Source of the DNA: Selaginella moellendorffii
Lineage: Eukaryota > Streptophyta > Lycopodiopsida > Selaginellales > Selaginellaceae
Length of the DNA stretch: 64,000 nt
Direction: 5' to 3'
Assembly: GCF_000143415.4 (NCBI RefSeq)
Contig: NW_003314332.1
Coordinates: 218,961 to 282,960 of the forward strand
The stretch's first letter is position 1. Each line of letters opens with the position of its first letter. The translations under genes and the position numbers were made by a program. Positions 1 through 12,848 of the stretch are shown here, piece by piece. Below the pieces are notes generated by a model. The model was not told where the DNA came from and searched no databases. It saw only the letters and a program-made list of their open reading frames with translations.

Positions 1-501
1 CCCCGCCTCTCTCTCGATGACTCATTTTAAAAAAGGGGCGTGGTCGTGTCTGCAGCTCAATGCCTTTTGAAGGCTCTTGGGTGAAGGCTTTCAGAGGCAC
101 TTCCAGGAAAATCTCCCCCTTAATCAACTTAATTTTCCAGTTCATTATAGTTGTTTAAATTTTCTTGACGGGGTTGATTTCTTGCTCAAGGGAAGTTGGG
201 CCTTTGGCCTTCTCCATATGTCTCTACGGGTAGGGATGTATCATTCCTTTGTAAGCCGAGTGGTACTCGAAGTAGCAAGGGTGGCTAACTTCGTTAGTCA
301 TTTCCTTGTCAGCGACGGCCGGAGGGTGTCTGAGTCTTAACGTCTTTGGACGTAAAGGAGAGGTTGTTCCATAACTCATTTAAGTCGGTGCGTTTCCCAT
401 ATAGTGTGCTTTCCATTAACTTTTGGAGTTATTTCCTTGACGGTTTGCTAGACTCGGGTATGCATCAACGAGGATGTCAATCTTCCCCAAGAGGGGGAGA
501 G
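1..501 (+). mobile_element. 3' internal tail and polypurine tract of an LTR retrotransposon
   Basis: No coding domain can be recognised with confidence. The last part is the kind of sequence that precedes a 3' LTR: a purine run AAGAGGGGGAGAG at 489-501 directly followed by TGTCGC. The reading frames in it are short and interrupted. The element runs off the left edge of the window, so its 5' LTR and its family cannot be determined. Confidence 0.45.
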
Positions 502-1411
502 TGTCGCAAATGTGACTTTGGGTATTGAAAGATATTTGTCGGCCAGTCTTTACAAACACTTTTTCCTTACTACCATGATGGCAGAAGGTCGGTACAGTTA
601 GTTCCCTTTATCATTCCCACTTGAGCTAGTCAAGAAACTAGTCAATGACCTTGTACTTAAATTGGATAAACATAAGGTAGGAACCTTATATGTTTCTTAT
701 TGAGCATACTTGGCCTAGTTTGAGAAACTCCTGTCATTATCTTGCACTTGCTAGTATCAAGAACCCCCACATATTGAGACTAATCCCTCAATATCGCTGA
801 ATGATAGCTTACCGTGTCTGCCAAAAACCCTCATTATCATGCCTTTTGTGTTGGTCTCCAAATGCTATTTATGGAAAGTATCTGGGTTTACTCATTTGGC
901 ATATTTATAGAATATAGAGATTGGCATAAACACAATGGTGTTCGTCCTATGTCCAAATTTGCAATCTAGAAACATTCTATATTTAGTAAGTTTTGAACTT
1001 GTCCCAAAGACTAAGGGAGGCTTGGGGTGAAAGCCCAAAGTCTGTGTTTCTCAGGGGCCGGGGGGGGGAGGGGGCCGGAGGGTTGTGAGAGGTTCCAAAT
1101 GTATAGTAGGGATAGTGGTTGGAATGCATATGCGACCATTTGAGACATTAGTTTGGCTTCCACTGGGTTGTGTCACTCCTTGTTCTGTGTCGAGCTTGGG
1201 TATAAGCCCAAGCTCCACGCTGCTCTAGTTGTTGGGGTACCCTCCTCCTCGCGTTAGGCCACTGGTATGCCAAAATTGTGCTAGACTCCGTCTAACACCA
1301 TTTTGCATGCAGGTGCTAGATATAGAGAGCTAGTGCTTGTGGGATTGTATCGGACCCTTGTTTTGTAGTGTAACGAGCTTGGAGTTCGGCTCCAAATTCA
1401 TGTGCACTACA
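502..1411 (+). repeat. Probable 3' LTR of the left-edge retrotransposon
   Basis: Begins TGTCGC immediately after the polypurine tract and appears to end in CTACA at 1411, giving the usual TG...CA limits. Downstream sequence soon becomes alignable to the transposase gene of E3, which fits an insertion into an older element. No coding sequence is seen. The right end is uncertain because the partner LTR lies outside the window. Confidence 0.4.
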
Positions 1412-1479
1412 ACTATTATATTCAGTGTCTAATATGCTACTTTATTTTGGATAAAACAAAGAGCTCTATAAGAAACTCA

Positions 1480-4400
1480 TCTACAACTCTGAACCATGTT
1501 TAGATGACTGTCTTTAAGGATTTGATTGCAAACACCTTACTTAATTTAGGCTGCCAAAAGACTCAATTAAATAAGGTTAGCTTGTAGGACTTATTACAAG
1601 GAGTATAGCCTACTATTAGCTTGTGGAGATACATTCATTATATGTTACAATAATATCTTTTTCTTATATTATATTGTTTAGGGTAAAATCTTGGATGTGT
1701 GGATCTCAAAAGGGGAAGTTGCAATTAAAAATTAACTCCATCCTTAAATTGAAATAAACTTGTCTATATGAGTTCATCCACAAAAGTTTATTTCTAAACC
1801 AAGTTGTGAATAAGTAGGAGCACCCCTTCATCTTCAAGATGTGTACAATAGGCCCTACTTCTAGTGTTTGGGTCCAATGACCTTGCAAATGCATGGGTAC
1901 ATTTTAACCATATGGAGCGTATATTAAGTTGGACAACCATAGGAGCTTATGTGCATGATCTAAGGTAATTTTTATTCTCATTATATTGAAATAGTTGTAA
2001 TATTTATTTTTTCACAGACTACATTGTAACTTGACAATTGCGATAGTAAAGTTTAAAGTACAAGACTAGGCAATCCAAGAAATATTTTGGAAGTCCCTCT
2101 CTAATATTATACTAAAGTGGATTGCTAAGCTTGCAAATTTTTGTGGTTTAATGGTAGATAGGGCTCGTGCAACTGAAATAATGTCTAAACAAGTTTTGGG
2201 AATGGTTAACCATTGGAAAGTCATGAAAGGACTTATGAGTTTCATTAGGCTCAAAGTGAGTGGTTGGGGTGGTGGGAAGTTAGGATATTCTAGTGGGGAC
2301 ATCACTCTCTTTAGGTTGGTTTCTATTTTTTCTCCTTATTTTATTGCTTTTTTATATAGCCTTTTCCATTAGGATAAAACCACTTGAGGACCTCGCATAT
2401 AGCCCAATTGTGAACCTCTCGGAAAGTAAGCATTAGAGTTGGCATTCCTTTGAGGCAAGAAAAGGGAAGATGAATCTATATGAAGCCTATCTATCAAATT
2501 TGCTACACACTATAGAGCAGTCTTCAAAATCATTAGCATTCAAGGAAGGAAGATACATGAGAACACCTTTTATTGAGATATTATATGATAGGTTGAAGAA
2601 AAAATTAACTCCAATTGCCCAAACAATAGCAATTAGTTGAGGAAGTGGTCCACAACACATACTCCCCGGGCTTTTATTGTGATATGAAATTGTTTGCTCA
2701 AAGTGTCACTTTTCCTTTGTTGGTAAAGTTTTTAGCACGGACCTTGGAGCAAAAAGCTCTCATAGGCTTAATATTGATATCATTCTACTCCAAGATACCA
2801 CCCTCAGACCAAACCACCTTAAATGGATAATGAAAAGAGTGTTGTAAGCAATTAAATTATCCATTCTACTTTAATCACTTAACCCCACATTTGACCACTT
2901 GGAAGAGTCTCACTCACAACCTCTATAAGTCTTATTCCTGACTTGGGGATATACTAGCCACTATGAATGGCATTTATGACACTCAGCCTTTGCACTTGGT
3001 TCAAGTGCTCCACGTGTCTAATCCCATTATAGACACCCAAAGTTACTATTGACATATCAACTCATTACACTAAGGCTATGTCCATTCACCTTTTTTTCAT
3101 TAGTAATCCAAGACCACCCATATCATAAACCTATTTCCCAAAGACTAAGCTATCTGTCCATGAATGGCTATCTCTTGACCACACTTGAGACATAAGGAAC
3201 ACCTCTCCCCAATATCCTTCCATTAGTCCCTACCAAGTCTCATTTGTCCACAATAGTACTTACTAACATTGCCATTGAGTGAAGGCCCAAATGCCCAACC
3301 ACTAATTTCTATTGATATCTAAGACTTCCTCACCACGTGACGATGCCCTTACTCATGACACAAGAAGATTATTCCTATTCTTTTCCACAATCTAAGACTT
3401 GGGATGACATTTCAAAACACCATAGCCCTATGTGAGCTCCAAATAGGTAGTGCCACCTACACTTGGATTGGGAGCATCATCCATTTGATCTCCCGAGGAA
3501 ACTAAATCAGGTTCTTGAACACTTCACCAAGTTACCCCATTTGTTTATTCGTGTTCACTTTAGCCTTGAACTCCTTAATGGTTATATTATCACCCACCAC
3601 GTAGGTATAGCCTTCCTTGGTCACACTAGCCTTTCCTAGCTAAACTGGCTCCATTGGAGTCTTCCCCCTACTATACTTTTGGAGCTCACCAAACCCCCTA
3701 GGGTCTAGGAGACAATTGCTTTGGGCTTTCACCTTTGGACTCGAACTCCGATTCCGACTCAAACTCAAACTTAAACTTGGACTTGGACTCAGACTTAGTC
3801 TCGGTCTCAGTTTCAGTTTCGGACTCGGTTTTAGTCTTGGTCTCAGTCTTAGTTTTAATCTCAGTCTTAGTCTAAGTCTTGGTCTTAACCTTGGACTCCA
3901 TCTCAGGTCCATTTTGAGCTCAACCTTAGACTCCATATTGGGTCCATCTCAAACTTCATCTTGGATCCATCTTAGGTCCATATCAGACTCCATCTTGGAC
4001 TCCATCTTGGGTCCATCTCAGGTCTATATCGGACTCCATCACGGATTCCTTCTCAGACTCCTTCTCGGACTCCATCTCAAACTCCTCGAACTCCTTTTCG
4101 GACTCATTCCTAACACTTCTATATGTCATGACACTCACTATATGTCCGTCCTTCTTGTGTCCCTTTTTAGAGACTCCTTCACCGATTTTTTTATGCTCAT
4201 TCCTTGAGAATTTCCACTCATACTCTCGACTTTCCAAGTTAGAGCTTTTGATCCAAACATGTTATGCTTGTTAAACTTCCATTTCAACTACTATCATATG
4301 GCATCTTTTCGGCTCCACTTTGGGGCTTAAAGATTTGTGTCTCATAAGTGCATCACAACAAGTTGAAATTGCTTACGATAGCGTGGAGCCAAGACAATGG

Positions 4401-5174
4401 GAAATCCATTGAGTGCCAACAAAATCCAATATAAAATGTGTGAAAATGCTTCTGAGGGGCAAATATTAAGCTTGGATCTGTGGTGACAACTTTGTTTCTA
4501 TTCTAACCCCATATTTCTATGGGGAACAAAAGCAAGTAGGATTTTCGAGATAGTGCTAGCTGTATTATTGCAACAGCAATACTAACCATACAAAGTAGCT
4601 TGAAAACACTATAGTGACTAAATCTAATGCAATACCTAAAGAATGGTTGGTTGCTAATGGGGTTGTGCTCACCTTGGATGAAATTGAAAACCTTGAGAAA
4701 TTTGGTTTTAATCTTGAGAAGAAAGTTGAAGACATGAGTGATAAAACCAAGATTATTATATACAGGGGGCTAACAAGAAATTGTAAAGCAATTAAATTTA
4801 TTGATACTATCTCCAAGTAGAAACAGAGTAAAATAAGCTTGGCTCAAATGCTTAAATATAAGATTCTCTCCATAAAGTACATCATTGCACTTGCAAAAAA
4901 GTACATAGTAAAAACAAAAGGTGGAAAGTACACAATTGTTATTCAAAACTTTTCTTCTTGCAATGTCTAAACTTTACAAAGTGTGAGGAATATAGGAAGG
5001 TATATGCTCCTTGCAAGCATATGTACTACATTTATATCAACACCTTACACCAAGATTCTAAACTGGAGATTCATATACAATAAGCAAACTTTACTATTTT
5101 CGAATTGTAGAAGACTTTTAGAGTTAACTAGATTTGGTAAAACTACCAATGTTTATTCTCTATCAATAATATAA
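1480..5174 (+). pseudogene. Transposase pseudogene of E4 (E3-type, SWIM-like)
   Basis: Remnant of the same DDE transposase gene as in E3. Recognisable pieces are the segment with peptide NTLLNLGCQKTQLN (about 1530-1570), an exon at 1681-1890, and the C-terminal portion at 4614-4820 with VANGVVLTLDEIENLEKFGF, which matches E3's VANGVALTSDEIENLEKSGF. It is interrupted by the solo LTR at 2843-4346 and by many stops and frameshifts, so it cannot make a protein. The 3' end continues to about 5174, just before the gypsy insertion. Confidence 0.65.
2843..4346 (-). repeat. Solo LTR of the non-autonomous LTR family at 17091-25003
   Basis: Starts TGTAAGCAATTAAATTATCC and ends TTTGTGTCTCATA, matching the LTR limits at 17091 and 19134. 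It is flanked by AGTGT (2838-2842) and AGTGC (4347-4351), a 5-bp duplication with one change. It contains the same GGACTC-rich minisatellite as the other LTRs (about 3720-4110), but with many CpG-to-TpG/CpA changes, so it is an older, decayed copy left by LTR-LTR recombination. Long open frames here are a by-product of the repeat. Confidence 0.8.
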
Positions 5175-5257
5175 ATTTATTAGACTTTATATAATTAATA
5201 ATTAAATATTTTTTAATTTCATATACTTGTGTGTGTTTTTTTCAAAATACTCCCCAT

Positions 5258-5262
5258 AGTAC
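5258..5262. repeat. Target-site duplication AGTAC, left side of gypsy element
   Basis: AGTAC abuts the TGTAAG start of the gypsy LTR. The identical pentamer follows the LTR end at 60815-60819, 55.5 kb away. A related sequence at about 62617-62640 (CATAGTACTTATGTG) preserves the uninterrupted site. Confidence 0.85.
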
Positions 5263-5523
5263 TGTAAGCCACAAATTTTTCCTTTCCAATTTGCCAGCTT
5301 ACCTCGTCTATCCGACCAACACTGCCTTGGCTTTTGCTAAGTTCTCTCGCCAAGGTTCCCGCCTATGGTACCAGCTCCTACTTGGTTGTACTTGGTCTTA
5401 GCTACTCACTACACAAGCAACAGAGTGTTAGCCATCCATCCACGGATTCCCAAATCTCTCCCAATGCCCCTCTCCAGGTTAGACTGGACTTAAGGTTCAG
5501 CTACACTCCCTACAGGCACAAAC
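5263..5523 (-). repeat. Gypsy 3' LTR, first part (split by E1)
   Basis: Aligns with 59836-60090 of the 5' LTR. The LTR is cut after AAAC (5520-5523), which is repeated at 28094-28097 where the LTR resumes. Removing E1 and one AAAC restores the register of the intact LTR around 60075-60095. Confidence 0.85.
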
Positions 5524-5547
5524 AAGCTCTATTTTGTTAAAGTGGGA
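5524..5547 (+). repeat. E1 left terminal inverted repeat
   Basis: AAGCTCTATTTTGTTAAAGT followed by GGGA. It matches the reverse complement of 28070-28093 exactly over 24 bp, and E2's termini with one or two differences. The next bases include a second inverted AAGTGGGA/TCCCACTT pair (5540-5565), a possible subterminal hairpin. Confidence 0.85.
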
Positions 5548-5965
5548 ATTGTTATTATCCCACTTGTAAAATAAGGTTTCCAAACCTTTATATAGTATAT
5601 AAATTTAATAAAATTCAACTGCATTGAGGCACATGCCATTTTATTTTAAACAAGGAAATGTCTACTCAATCACTTCTCCTCCCCCTGCCACTGCTTCACC
5701 TCTCTCTTCTCCTTGTCATCGTCGTCCAATTTCTTTCCATCCTTTTAATATTGGCTTAGTTGCTCCGAGTCTAGGTGGAGCCCAAGTCCCCATTCAATCC
5801 TTACTTTCCCCTTATTAATAAAACAACTTTGTAGACTTCCAATAACATGCTGTAACACTTCTAGTATAATGCAAATCCTCTCAAAGAATTGTCTTTTAAT
5901 ATTAATACAATGGCATGGAACCCCATGCCATAATAAGTTACATTTTTAAGTAAATACATGCCATC
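5548..5965. other. E1 left subterminal region, no gene
   Basis: AT-rich non-coding sequence between the TIR and the stop codon of the ParB gene. It holds a weak palindrome at 5621-5642 and a good one at 5910-5931. The matching region in E2 is 44335-44752. No reading frame is shared between the two copies, so nothing points to a gene here. Confidence 0.6.
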
Positions 5966-8900
5966 TCAGACTGTTATTTTTTGCCTCCAACGCCTATACA
6001 ATAATCTTGGAATTTCATCACTCTCCACACTATCAGGATTTAAACCCAATAGTAATGCCATCTCTTCTCTAATACGTCCACGCTCATGTTCAGTGGTCGA
6101 AGAACCCATCCGGTTGAGTAGATTATGGAGATGCGGATAGTGCTTGGCTAGATAATATACATGCCATAAATGATGACTGGTGTCTGTCCGATCAAATGGC
6201 TTCTGATATACCGTTCCATCTGCCATTTGGTTGATTTCTGCAGCCACCTCCTGGACTGGCTGGTTCTCTATCACCATCGCTCCAAGCCGTTTTGCAAGGT
6301 CCCCCAGAACATACGGTTTCTTCTCCCTAGTTTCCATACTGCAAGAGATGGGGTGCACTGCATATGTGTGCGTGTTCGCTGCAGTTTTAATCGGCGAGTC
6401 ATCGATGATGAGGATTTCACTTGACCTAGCAGTCCGGTTCATCACTACAGCCTCTGGCTTGATGAAGATGGGCTTGCTACCCCTCACATGGACCATAGTC
6501 AAGCAATCCTCCTACGTTAGGAGAAAGTCAAATGGTAATATTACTCGCATCTGATCGTGCATCATCTGTAGCAACGTTAATGCATTGTGGCGCATCATGG
6601 ATGTCCAAACTCCCAATTGCAAATTGAACCCGGCCCTCTGTTTTAAGTGTCGCATGGTCATTATTAGATCCCGCAGTTTCTCCCGTGTGATTAATGTGAA
6701 TCTGTCTCTTTTGACCAACTTGCGACCGTAGGCTTTGGAGGGTGCAGTGACATTCGAGGACGAGCCACGCTCATGGGAGAAAAGGACACCGTTCAGATCA
6801 AAAACGATACAGTACCTTCGCCGTGACTTTGAAATGAAATGCGTCAACATAAAAAATGGTACAAGTCAATTTTACCATCTACAATATTAGCAAATGGTGC
6901 TCCCGATGGTCGTTGAGAGGGTTTTGGTCGAGGAAACGTGAAGGGCAGAAATACTCTCCTCTGCAATGTGGGGTCAATCGCATCCGATGGCGTGTGGGCA
7001 CATGCCATTTCAGCTATAGACTCTGGTACAACTGGCTCAACAGTGGCATGGGGTGGTTCCGATGGCGTGTGATCACACGCCATTTCAGCTGGTGCCTCCG
7101 TTGGCAAAGTGGACATGACCAAACAGGGAGCAGGGGCGGTGTAGGGAGGTTCTAACGGCGCGTAGTCAGACGATTGGGCACACGTTGAGTCCGTTGGAAA
7201 TGAGGATACGACCGGTTCGGCTGCTGGGGCGGCCTCATGCGGGTCCAATGGCGCCTGGTCACCATCAGTTGGATACGTGGACAAGATTGACTCAGTGGTA
7301 TGGGCAGCATCAAGTGGAGCGTGGTCAGCTTGCTTGGCGTTGATATGGATAGTAGCCTCCACCAGCTCTGATGACTCTTGCAGGTAAGTAGAGTCCACTG
7401 GCGGATCCATATGCATGTCCAAATATCTCCCTTCGATTGAGATGGTATCCTCCCGTGCTACTAAAAATAAACTCATTAGCACATTGAATCGACTATACTA
7501 TATTTACCATCAACTACTATTGAGGAACTAGGATCGATATCACTTGGGCGCATTGCTGATTTTGAAGGATTGGACATACGTTTCGACCCTTGCTTGGCAC
7601 TATCCTTCCTCGACACTAAAGGCTAGAGTTTGTATCTTAATTCAACTGAATAATCTCTACTTACCATTTGCTCTGCGACCTATATGGACAATGTTAGAAA
7701 TGGTAAAAGGTTAGGAATGGATGTACTATTATTTACCTGATGGTTTGTCTTGTATGACCTTCCTCTGCTGCTCTTTGGCCACCTCAGGCTGGCCATCGTC
7801 GTCATCATCGTCGTCGTCGTTATTGTGATCGTCACCATTGTGAGGACCATCCAAGTCCTCTTCGTCCTCCTCTTCTTTGTCCTCCTCTTCGTCCTTCTGC
7901 TCTTCCTGCTCATTATCTTTCTCTGGCTCCTCATCCCCCTCCTGCATTTCTTCCATAGGCTGCTCAGGCTGGATGGCTTGTTCTTCCAGGACCATCTTGG
8001 GAAAATCATCTGGCCGAGTCTCCATCTCAAAATACAAGACATCCATAGCCTGTTTTAGTGCGTGACCTAGGACCGTATCCTCACCCGACTATCTTAACAT
8101 GGTTTCTGCACGTTCTTGCACCCTTCGAAGACGACGAGATGAGAAAAACGTGGCCCTGACTTGAAAAGCATCCCTCATCCATTGTACCTCTCCATTGAGA
8201 TTGGGGAAGGGGAGTCTGCCATAGGAATCTGAGTCAGGAGGTGGTGACTGGCTGCTTTCACTCAGCCCTTGATCTGCAATGAATGGCATGAGCACACACG
8301 CCATAACCGCGAGGCATTACCTATCATCTTTTCGTTGCCCTTCTTCCTTTTCGAATCAAACGCCTCTGATCCCGGCGACTGTCCAACGTGCTTTCGCTTT
8401 TTATGACCACTGTCAGTTTGAGCTTGGCTGGTGCTTGCCTGTTTTGCCTTTGAAGAAGTGTCTCCTGCAAGGAATGGCATGAGACCACACGCCATTGCAA
8501 ATATAATTTGTACCTCCTTTTTTCCTATTGCTTGTCTGTTTGTCCTTCTTCGACGCGCCACCAGTGCGCTTTTCAGTCCTCGTGTCTGAATATTCACAAC
8601 GATCTATAATCAAAATGGCGTGAGGCCTCACGTGACCTTACCTTGTGCAGGTTGTGAGCTCGGCCCAACATGGGTATCTTCAATAGTAGCTATTAATGCC
8701 GTTTCAGCATCTGGGGGTGGCCACGCTCCTGCATACAGAGCTTGTGAGATAACATTTAAACTTAAAGTGCGTACTCACCAGGTTCGCAGAGAAGATACTG
8801 TTTTTCTTTGGCAACTGTAATTATATGCTCCATTGAAGTCACCTCTTCAATGGAGTTTGTCACCGCAACACACGGGACACCCTTGAGTAGTGCGGCTTGA

Positions 8901-11573
8901 AAGAATAGTCCACCGCAGTTGTACTCGACAACGCATTTGCCCTTGGAGTCGGAAGCAGGTGACCCACCCGCTATTGCGTTGAAGACCCAGCTGAGCATTT
9001 CCCATGCTGCACCTGGAGCTTTCTTTGGATTCGAAAGCTCCATAGCCGTCTTCAGTTCCTCAGGCACGGGTAAATTGACCTCCCTCAGATCAATTCGATC
9101 GGCCTTGTCGAACGAAGCTGGGAAGTCACTCCAGTCCCACTTTGCTGTAGGACCAATAACAAGGGCGAGTGTGAAGATGCGGACATTTGTCGGTATCTTC
9201 TTCTTAGCCATTATCCCATGGATCTCCCGCATCTCCTTGCCTTTCAACCGAGCCTTCACCTCATTCAAGGCCTTCCAGAACTTGTGATAGGATTCGGAGT
9301 CGTAGATCATATAGTGGACTGAAGATTCCACCTCCGCAAGTCCCACCATTAAGTCAATGATGGAGCTGACTTCGTCTGCATGAGTGATCTCCTCGTTTGT
9401 GAAGTCCATCACACAAAAGATGTTCTTGACCTGCTCATCTCCGCGGGAAATGATGCTCCTCCACCTTTGATCCTCATCCGAATTCACGTATACCCGGTAA
9501 GGTTCTCGATAGGCCTCTGCTGCGGGGTCGAGCTGTTTCTGAAGCCGGCGGTCGACATCCCTCTTAATGAAATTTGGATACTGATCCAACTTCTCAGCTT
9601 TACTTTTCGTGGTATCCCGCAGCAGATCGATGAACTTGGGGGCCCCCTTCACGTACTCGTCGATGTCTTCATTTGACAACTCCAGCGCTTCCATCATCTC
9701 TTGCGTGGTGTCGATGCTCACCCTCTCCACGGCCACTTGCTCGAAGATCCAATCTTTCAATAGCGCACGAGCTCTCAGAGTCGTGCACAAGTCCTCGTAT
9801 GTCACAATATGGCCGAAAGTCATTTTGGTCTTGTTGAAGACTACCTCACCACGTAGAAGAGCATTAGCCACTGTCAGAAGGTCGTCGTCGTCTAGAGACC
9901 GCGACAAACACAAGGCGTTAAGCTTCAAATCATTGGGCTTCCGGCCGTCCTCCACACCCATTGAGTTTAGCAACTCCCCGTCATGGTACCTCCTCAGCAC
10001 ATCTACCCATTTGTCAAAAACAACTTTTGTCGCGAGTAGAATGTTATGGATGCTGAGTGTGTCATTGACCCCCAGTTTTTTCGAGAGAAGACTCGAGAAT
10101 TCCTGCAATGGAAATGGCGTGAGGCCACATGCTATGCCACATGCAACGAGGCTTACCTGCCAGGCGCTAGTTGCTAGTGCACGTCCTTGTCCTAGTTTTT
10201 GTGGCTTCTTCAGTTGAACCCAGAGCTTCTGTGTTCGTGCCAATGTCTCGTGCAGACCCAATTTGTAGCACGTTTCTTGCTTGACATTCTGTGCGTGGGA
10301 GATGTATATGATAGATCTGAGGGGCGAGTTGCCTTTTATCAGGCGGACAACTCTTGTCTTGAAGACTTTCTTCACCTCCTCGCCCACCATAATATCCACA
10401 ACTATCTCTTGCATCGCCAAGCTAGAATGCTGCCCGGAGACGGCATAGAACCGGATGTTCTGATCGTCCAACACCTTCCTATTGATCAAGTCTAGAAACC
10501 TCGTCTCGCCCTTCATTGTTCGGTAGTAGGGGATCACGTCTACGATGTCGGGTGTTACTGGACTTGCCAGCATCTTCTGCTTCAGTTTCTCCACCCACTC
10601 ATCAGATACTAGCCTGTGGTTGTATTTGCTTTGGATGTCGATACGGCTCACGTCGATTGTATATACTTTGTTGGAATAGTAACAAGTACTATTATCTGCG
10701 ATGATTTTTGCTGCCTCTTCTTGCTCTGTCTGCTCTTTGCGGCTCTTCTTTTTGGTGGGTGTAGTGTTCGAACCCGAGGCAATGGCATCACCGAGTAGCT
10801 TCATTTTTGGAGGAGAGTCGGACGTCGGCTTGAGCTTAACCATCCTTTTCTGCTTTGGGGTAGTTTCCAGATCGACCCCCTTCCCCTTCGCTTTGCGAAC
10901 TAAAAGCACTCTCAATGGCTCAATGTTGGAATATAGTTTTTGAACATCGCCGTAGGTGAGGTCCATGGATTCCATGTGATCTTCATAGACCCACAGCGTC
11001 TTTGAAATTGTGGGCCTCCTGGACAACCTCTCCCTAGCTCCCTCTAGGAATTCCTCATAGCCGCTGCCCCCCTCCGGGAAGCCGCTAGGATGTGCAAGGT
11101 GGATCTTGAAGGCAACGTTGTCTCTACCACAAGTGCCAGTCCATATTCTTGCATGGAACTGCATAGAGTGTCTGTCACTTGGATGAGGATCCCCATGCAT
11201 TCTTTTCTCCCACCATCTGTGTTGTACAGCCTCAGATCCTCGCCTTCCATCCCGAAAGTCCAACTGGTGAGCTCCTCCCCCTTCTTTGCATCCACATTGA
11301 CAGTGGCTGGAAGAAGAACGCAATTCCTCACCTGTTCAGAAATGCACAACAATTAGAGCTGACAGATGAAAAGCTAGCAGCTGGAAATAATGTGAGGCCA
11401 CACGCCATTCACCATTGCATCAGATGTCTTGAGGCTGCATCCTAAGATGGCCTGAGGCTACACACCATCTGTAACTGGACTGCACTCGAGAGCCCAATCG
11501 GTGCATGCCAATGTTGGTACTGAATGGCATGTGGCCTCATGCCATTTTGTACTTGCCCTAAAAGACTTACCAT
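5966..11573 (-). pseudogene. ParB-like / methyltransferase-like / HAD phosphatase fusion gene of E1
   Basis: The gene reads from an ATG at 11573-11571 to a stop at 5966. Exons inferred by comparison with E2 are 11571-11573, 10157-11331, 8779-10102, 8642-8728, 8514-8603, 8321-8464, 7737-8273, 7665-7679, 7508-7615, 6876-7460 and 5966-about 6830. In order the product has an unknown N-terminal region; a ParB-like segment with FYAVSGQHSSLAMQE; a helical middle; a methyltransferase-like fold (CVVEYNCGGLFFQAALLKG); a lysine-rich then strongly acidic linker; and an FCP1/HAD-type domain with FDLNGVLF and EILIIDDSP. Lesions are a 1-bp deletion near 11119, TAG at 8089-8091 and 6512-6514 (both CAG in E2), and loss of the last intron's AG acceptor near 6833. 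The function in transposition is unknown. The domain calls come from motifs I recognise, not from a search. Confidence 0.75.
10103..10156 (-). other. 54-nt palindrome-bearing intron that reads in frame
   Basis: GT at the 5' end and CAG at the 3' end in gene sense. The length is a multiple of three and there is no stop, so the retained intron adds 18 residues (starting VSLVACGIACGL) without breaking the frame. The palindrome copy is at 10114-10135. The E2 counterpart is 40158-40211. Whether it is spliced, retained, or both cannot be told from sequence. Confidence 0.6.
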
Positions 11574-12610
11574 TTGAAGCCGAATGGAGGCGTTACAACC
11601 GGACTCGCTGGCGAATGTGCACTGTGTGTGCAGTGGATCGTAGCAGCAAGGCTACTCTGCCACTTATAGTTGGAGAGTGGCGCTGAAATCTCCCGGGACG
11701 CCAAGTGGGGGCGGAGTTGGCGGCGAAGTTACAAACTGGGTGTGTCTTGAAGTGGATGCCGATGCACACGAGCGCGATGCGAGCGCGAGTGTGATGCAAG
11801 CGCGAGTGGACGCTGATGCACACGAGAAACCTGTAGAGAAGGTAGATGAGCGCGAATGTGAGCGTGATCGCGAGTGGGAGCGCGATGCGAGCGCGAGTAC
11901 GAAGCAAAATGCAAAACCTAACCTCACACGCGCGAAATGTCACGACGGTTGGTAGTCCCGCCACGTCATCATTCCTCGGACTTGGGCGCCACCATTAATT
12001 TCTGGATCACCGCGCGCATGCATGCACGTGAAATCCAAAAGAAATCCGCAATGTCATCATTCCTCGGACTGCATGCACGCAAAATCCAAAAGAAAGATCA
12101 TGATTGGGATATCATTTAATACCCTCGCTATATTTATACCATGCATGATTGGATATTCCAAAGCATCTTGTATTTCCAAAAATGCTAGATGTTCAGCTAA
12201 ATAAATTGTCAGAGGATTTGATGTGACGTTCAAGCGTGTGGGCTCATGCAATTTTGATCCCAAAAAATGCACTAAAAATTGCTCGGCGTCATCTGGCATT
12301 ATCTCTTGAATGGTGTGGGGCCGCATGCCATTTTCAGGGGCACATAGGAGTATATTCCTAGAATATTCTAACACGCGCGAGATTGTTTTGAGTTTTCTGG
12401 AGATCCAACCGTTAGATTGCAACTAGATTTTACAGAATGGTATACAATGTCCTTCTTGATGACCCTGCAAATAAGCATCTCAATCGGACACCACATGAGA
12501 CCACACGAGCCTTACAATGTTTCATGGGCATTTGCCATAGATCCGACCGTTATTTTGCTCCAAGATTCTACAGTTTGGTGTGCATTGACCTTTCCATCGA
12601 CACTGCAAAG
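11574..12610. other. E1 divergent promoter region, left of the hAT insertion
   Basis: Upstream of the ParB gene start. It contains a GC-rich tandem repeat of CGAGCGCGA-type units (about 11760-11905), palindrome copies at 12310-12331 and, weakly, 12232-12253, and the 8-bp hAT target CTGCAAAG at 12603-12610. No protein-coding frame is conserved between E1 and E2, so this is taken as 5' leader and promoter sequence. Confidence 0.55.
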
Positions 12611-12848
12611 CATAGTTACGAACACGAACATGGAACACGAACAGGAGCCTCAGATTTCAGGAACCCGAACACAGAACACGATCACGGCCCACGATGGCTC
12701 ACGAATATTCTACTGAATATTCTAAGAATATGTTATTTAAAAATTATATTCTTTTTCTTATTATATTATTATAGGAATATGCTATATTTTATTATATTAT
12801 TCTTAATATTTTTATTTGCACATAAACTACTTCACACTTTTAAACTAC

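Larger units (their letters stand above)
1412..5257. mobile_element. E4: decayed E3-family transposon, left part
   Basis: From about 1480 this stretch aligns, in opposite orientation, with the transposase gene of E3 (49.4 kb down to 47.0 kb). It is continued beyond the gypsy insertion by 60820-61735, which ends in the same GAGCTCAA-type terminus as E3. The gypsy TSD AGTAC joins the halves. It contains a solo LTR at 2843-4346. The coding sequence is heavily mutated, and the left terminus of E4 is missing, apparently replaced by the retrotransposon at 1-1411. Confidence 0.65.

Noticed and set aside
1-528. Protein-coding genes at 77-340 and 346-528
   Set aside because: Short frames without family motifs in the tail of a retrotransposon just before a polypurine tract; not supportable as genes.
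7664-7737. tRNA or structured RNA gene in the short intergenic-looking gaps of the ParB gene
   Set aside because: These gaps have clear splice signals conserved between copies and no cloverleaf or pol-III boxes.
7750-8058. Apparent hydrophobic membrane protein on the plus strand (also 42246-42554)
   Set aside because: It is the antisense of the acidic Asp/Glu-rich exon of the ParB-fusion gene; GAY codons read backwards give Val/Ile.
11180-11323. N-terminus MRSSSSHCQCG of the longest frame in the E1 ParB gene
   Set aside because: Wrong frame. E1 has a 1-bp deletion near 11119; comparison with E2 shows that the true N-terminal sequence is ARNCVLLPATVN-like in another frame.
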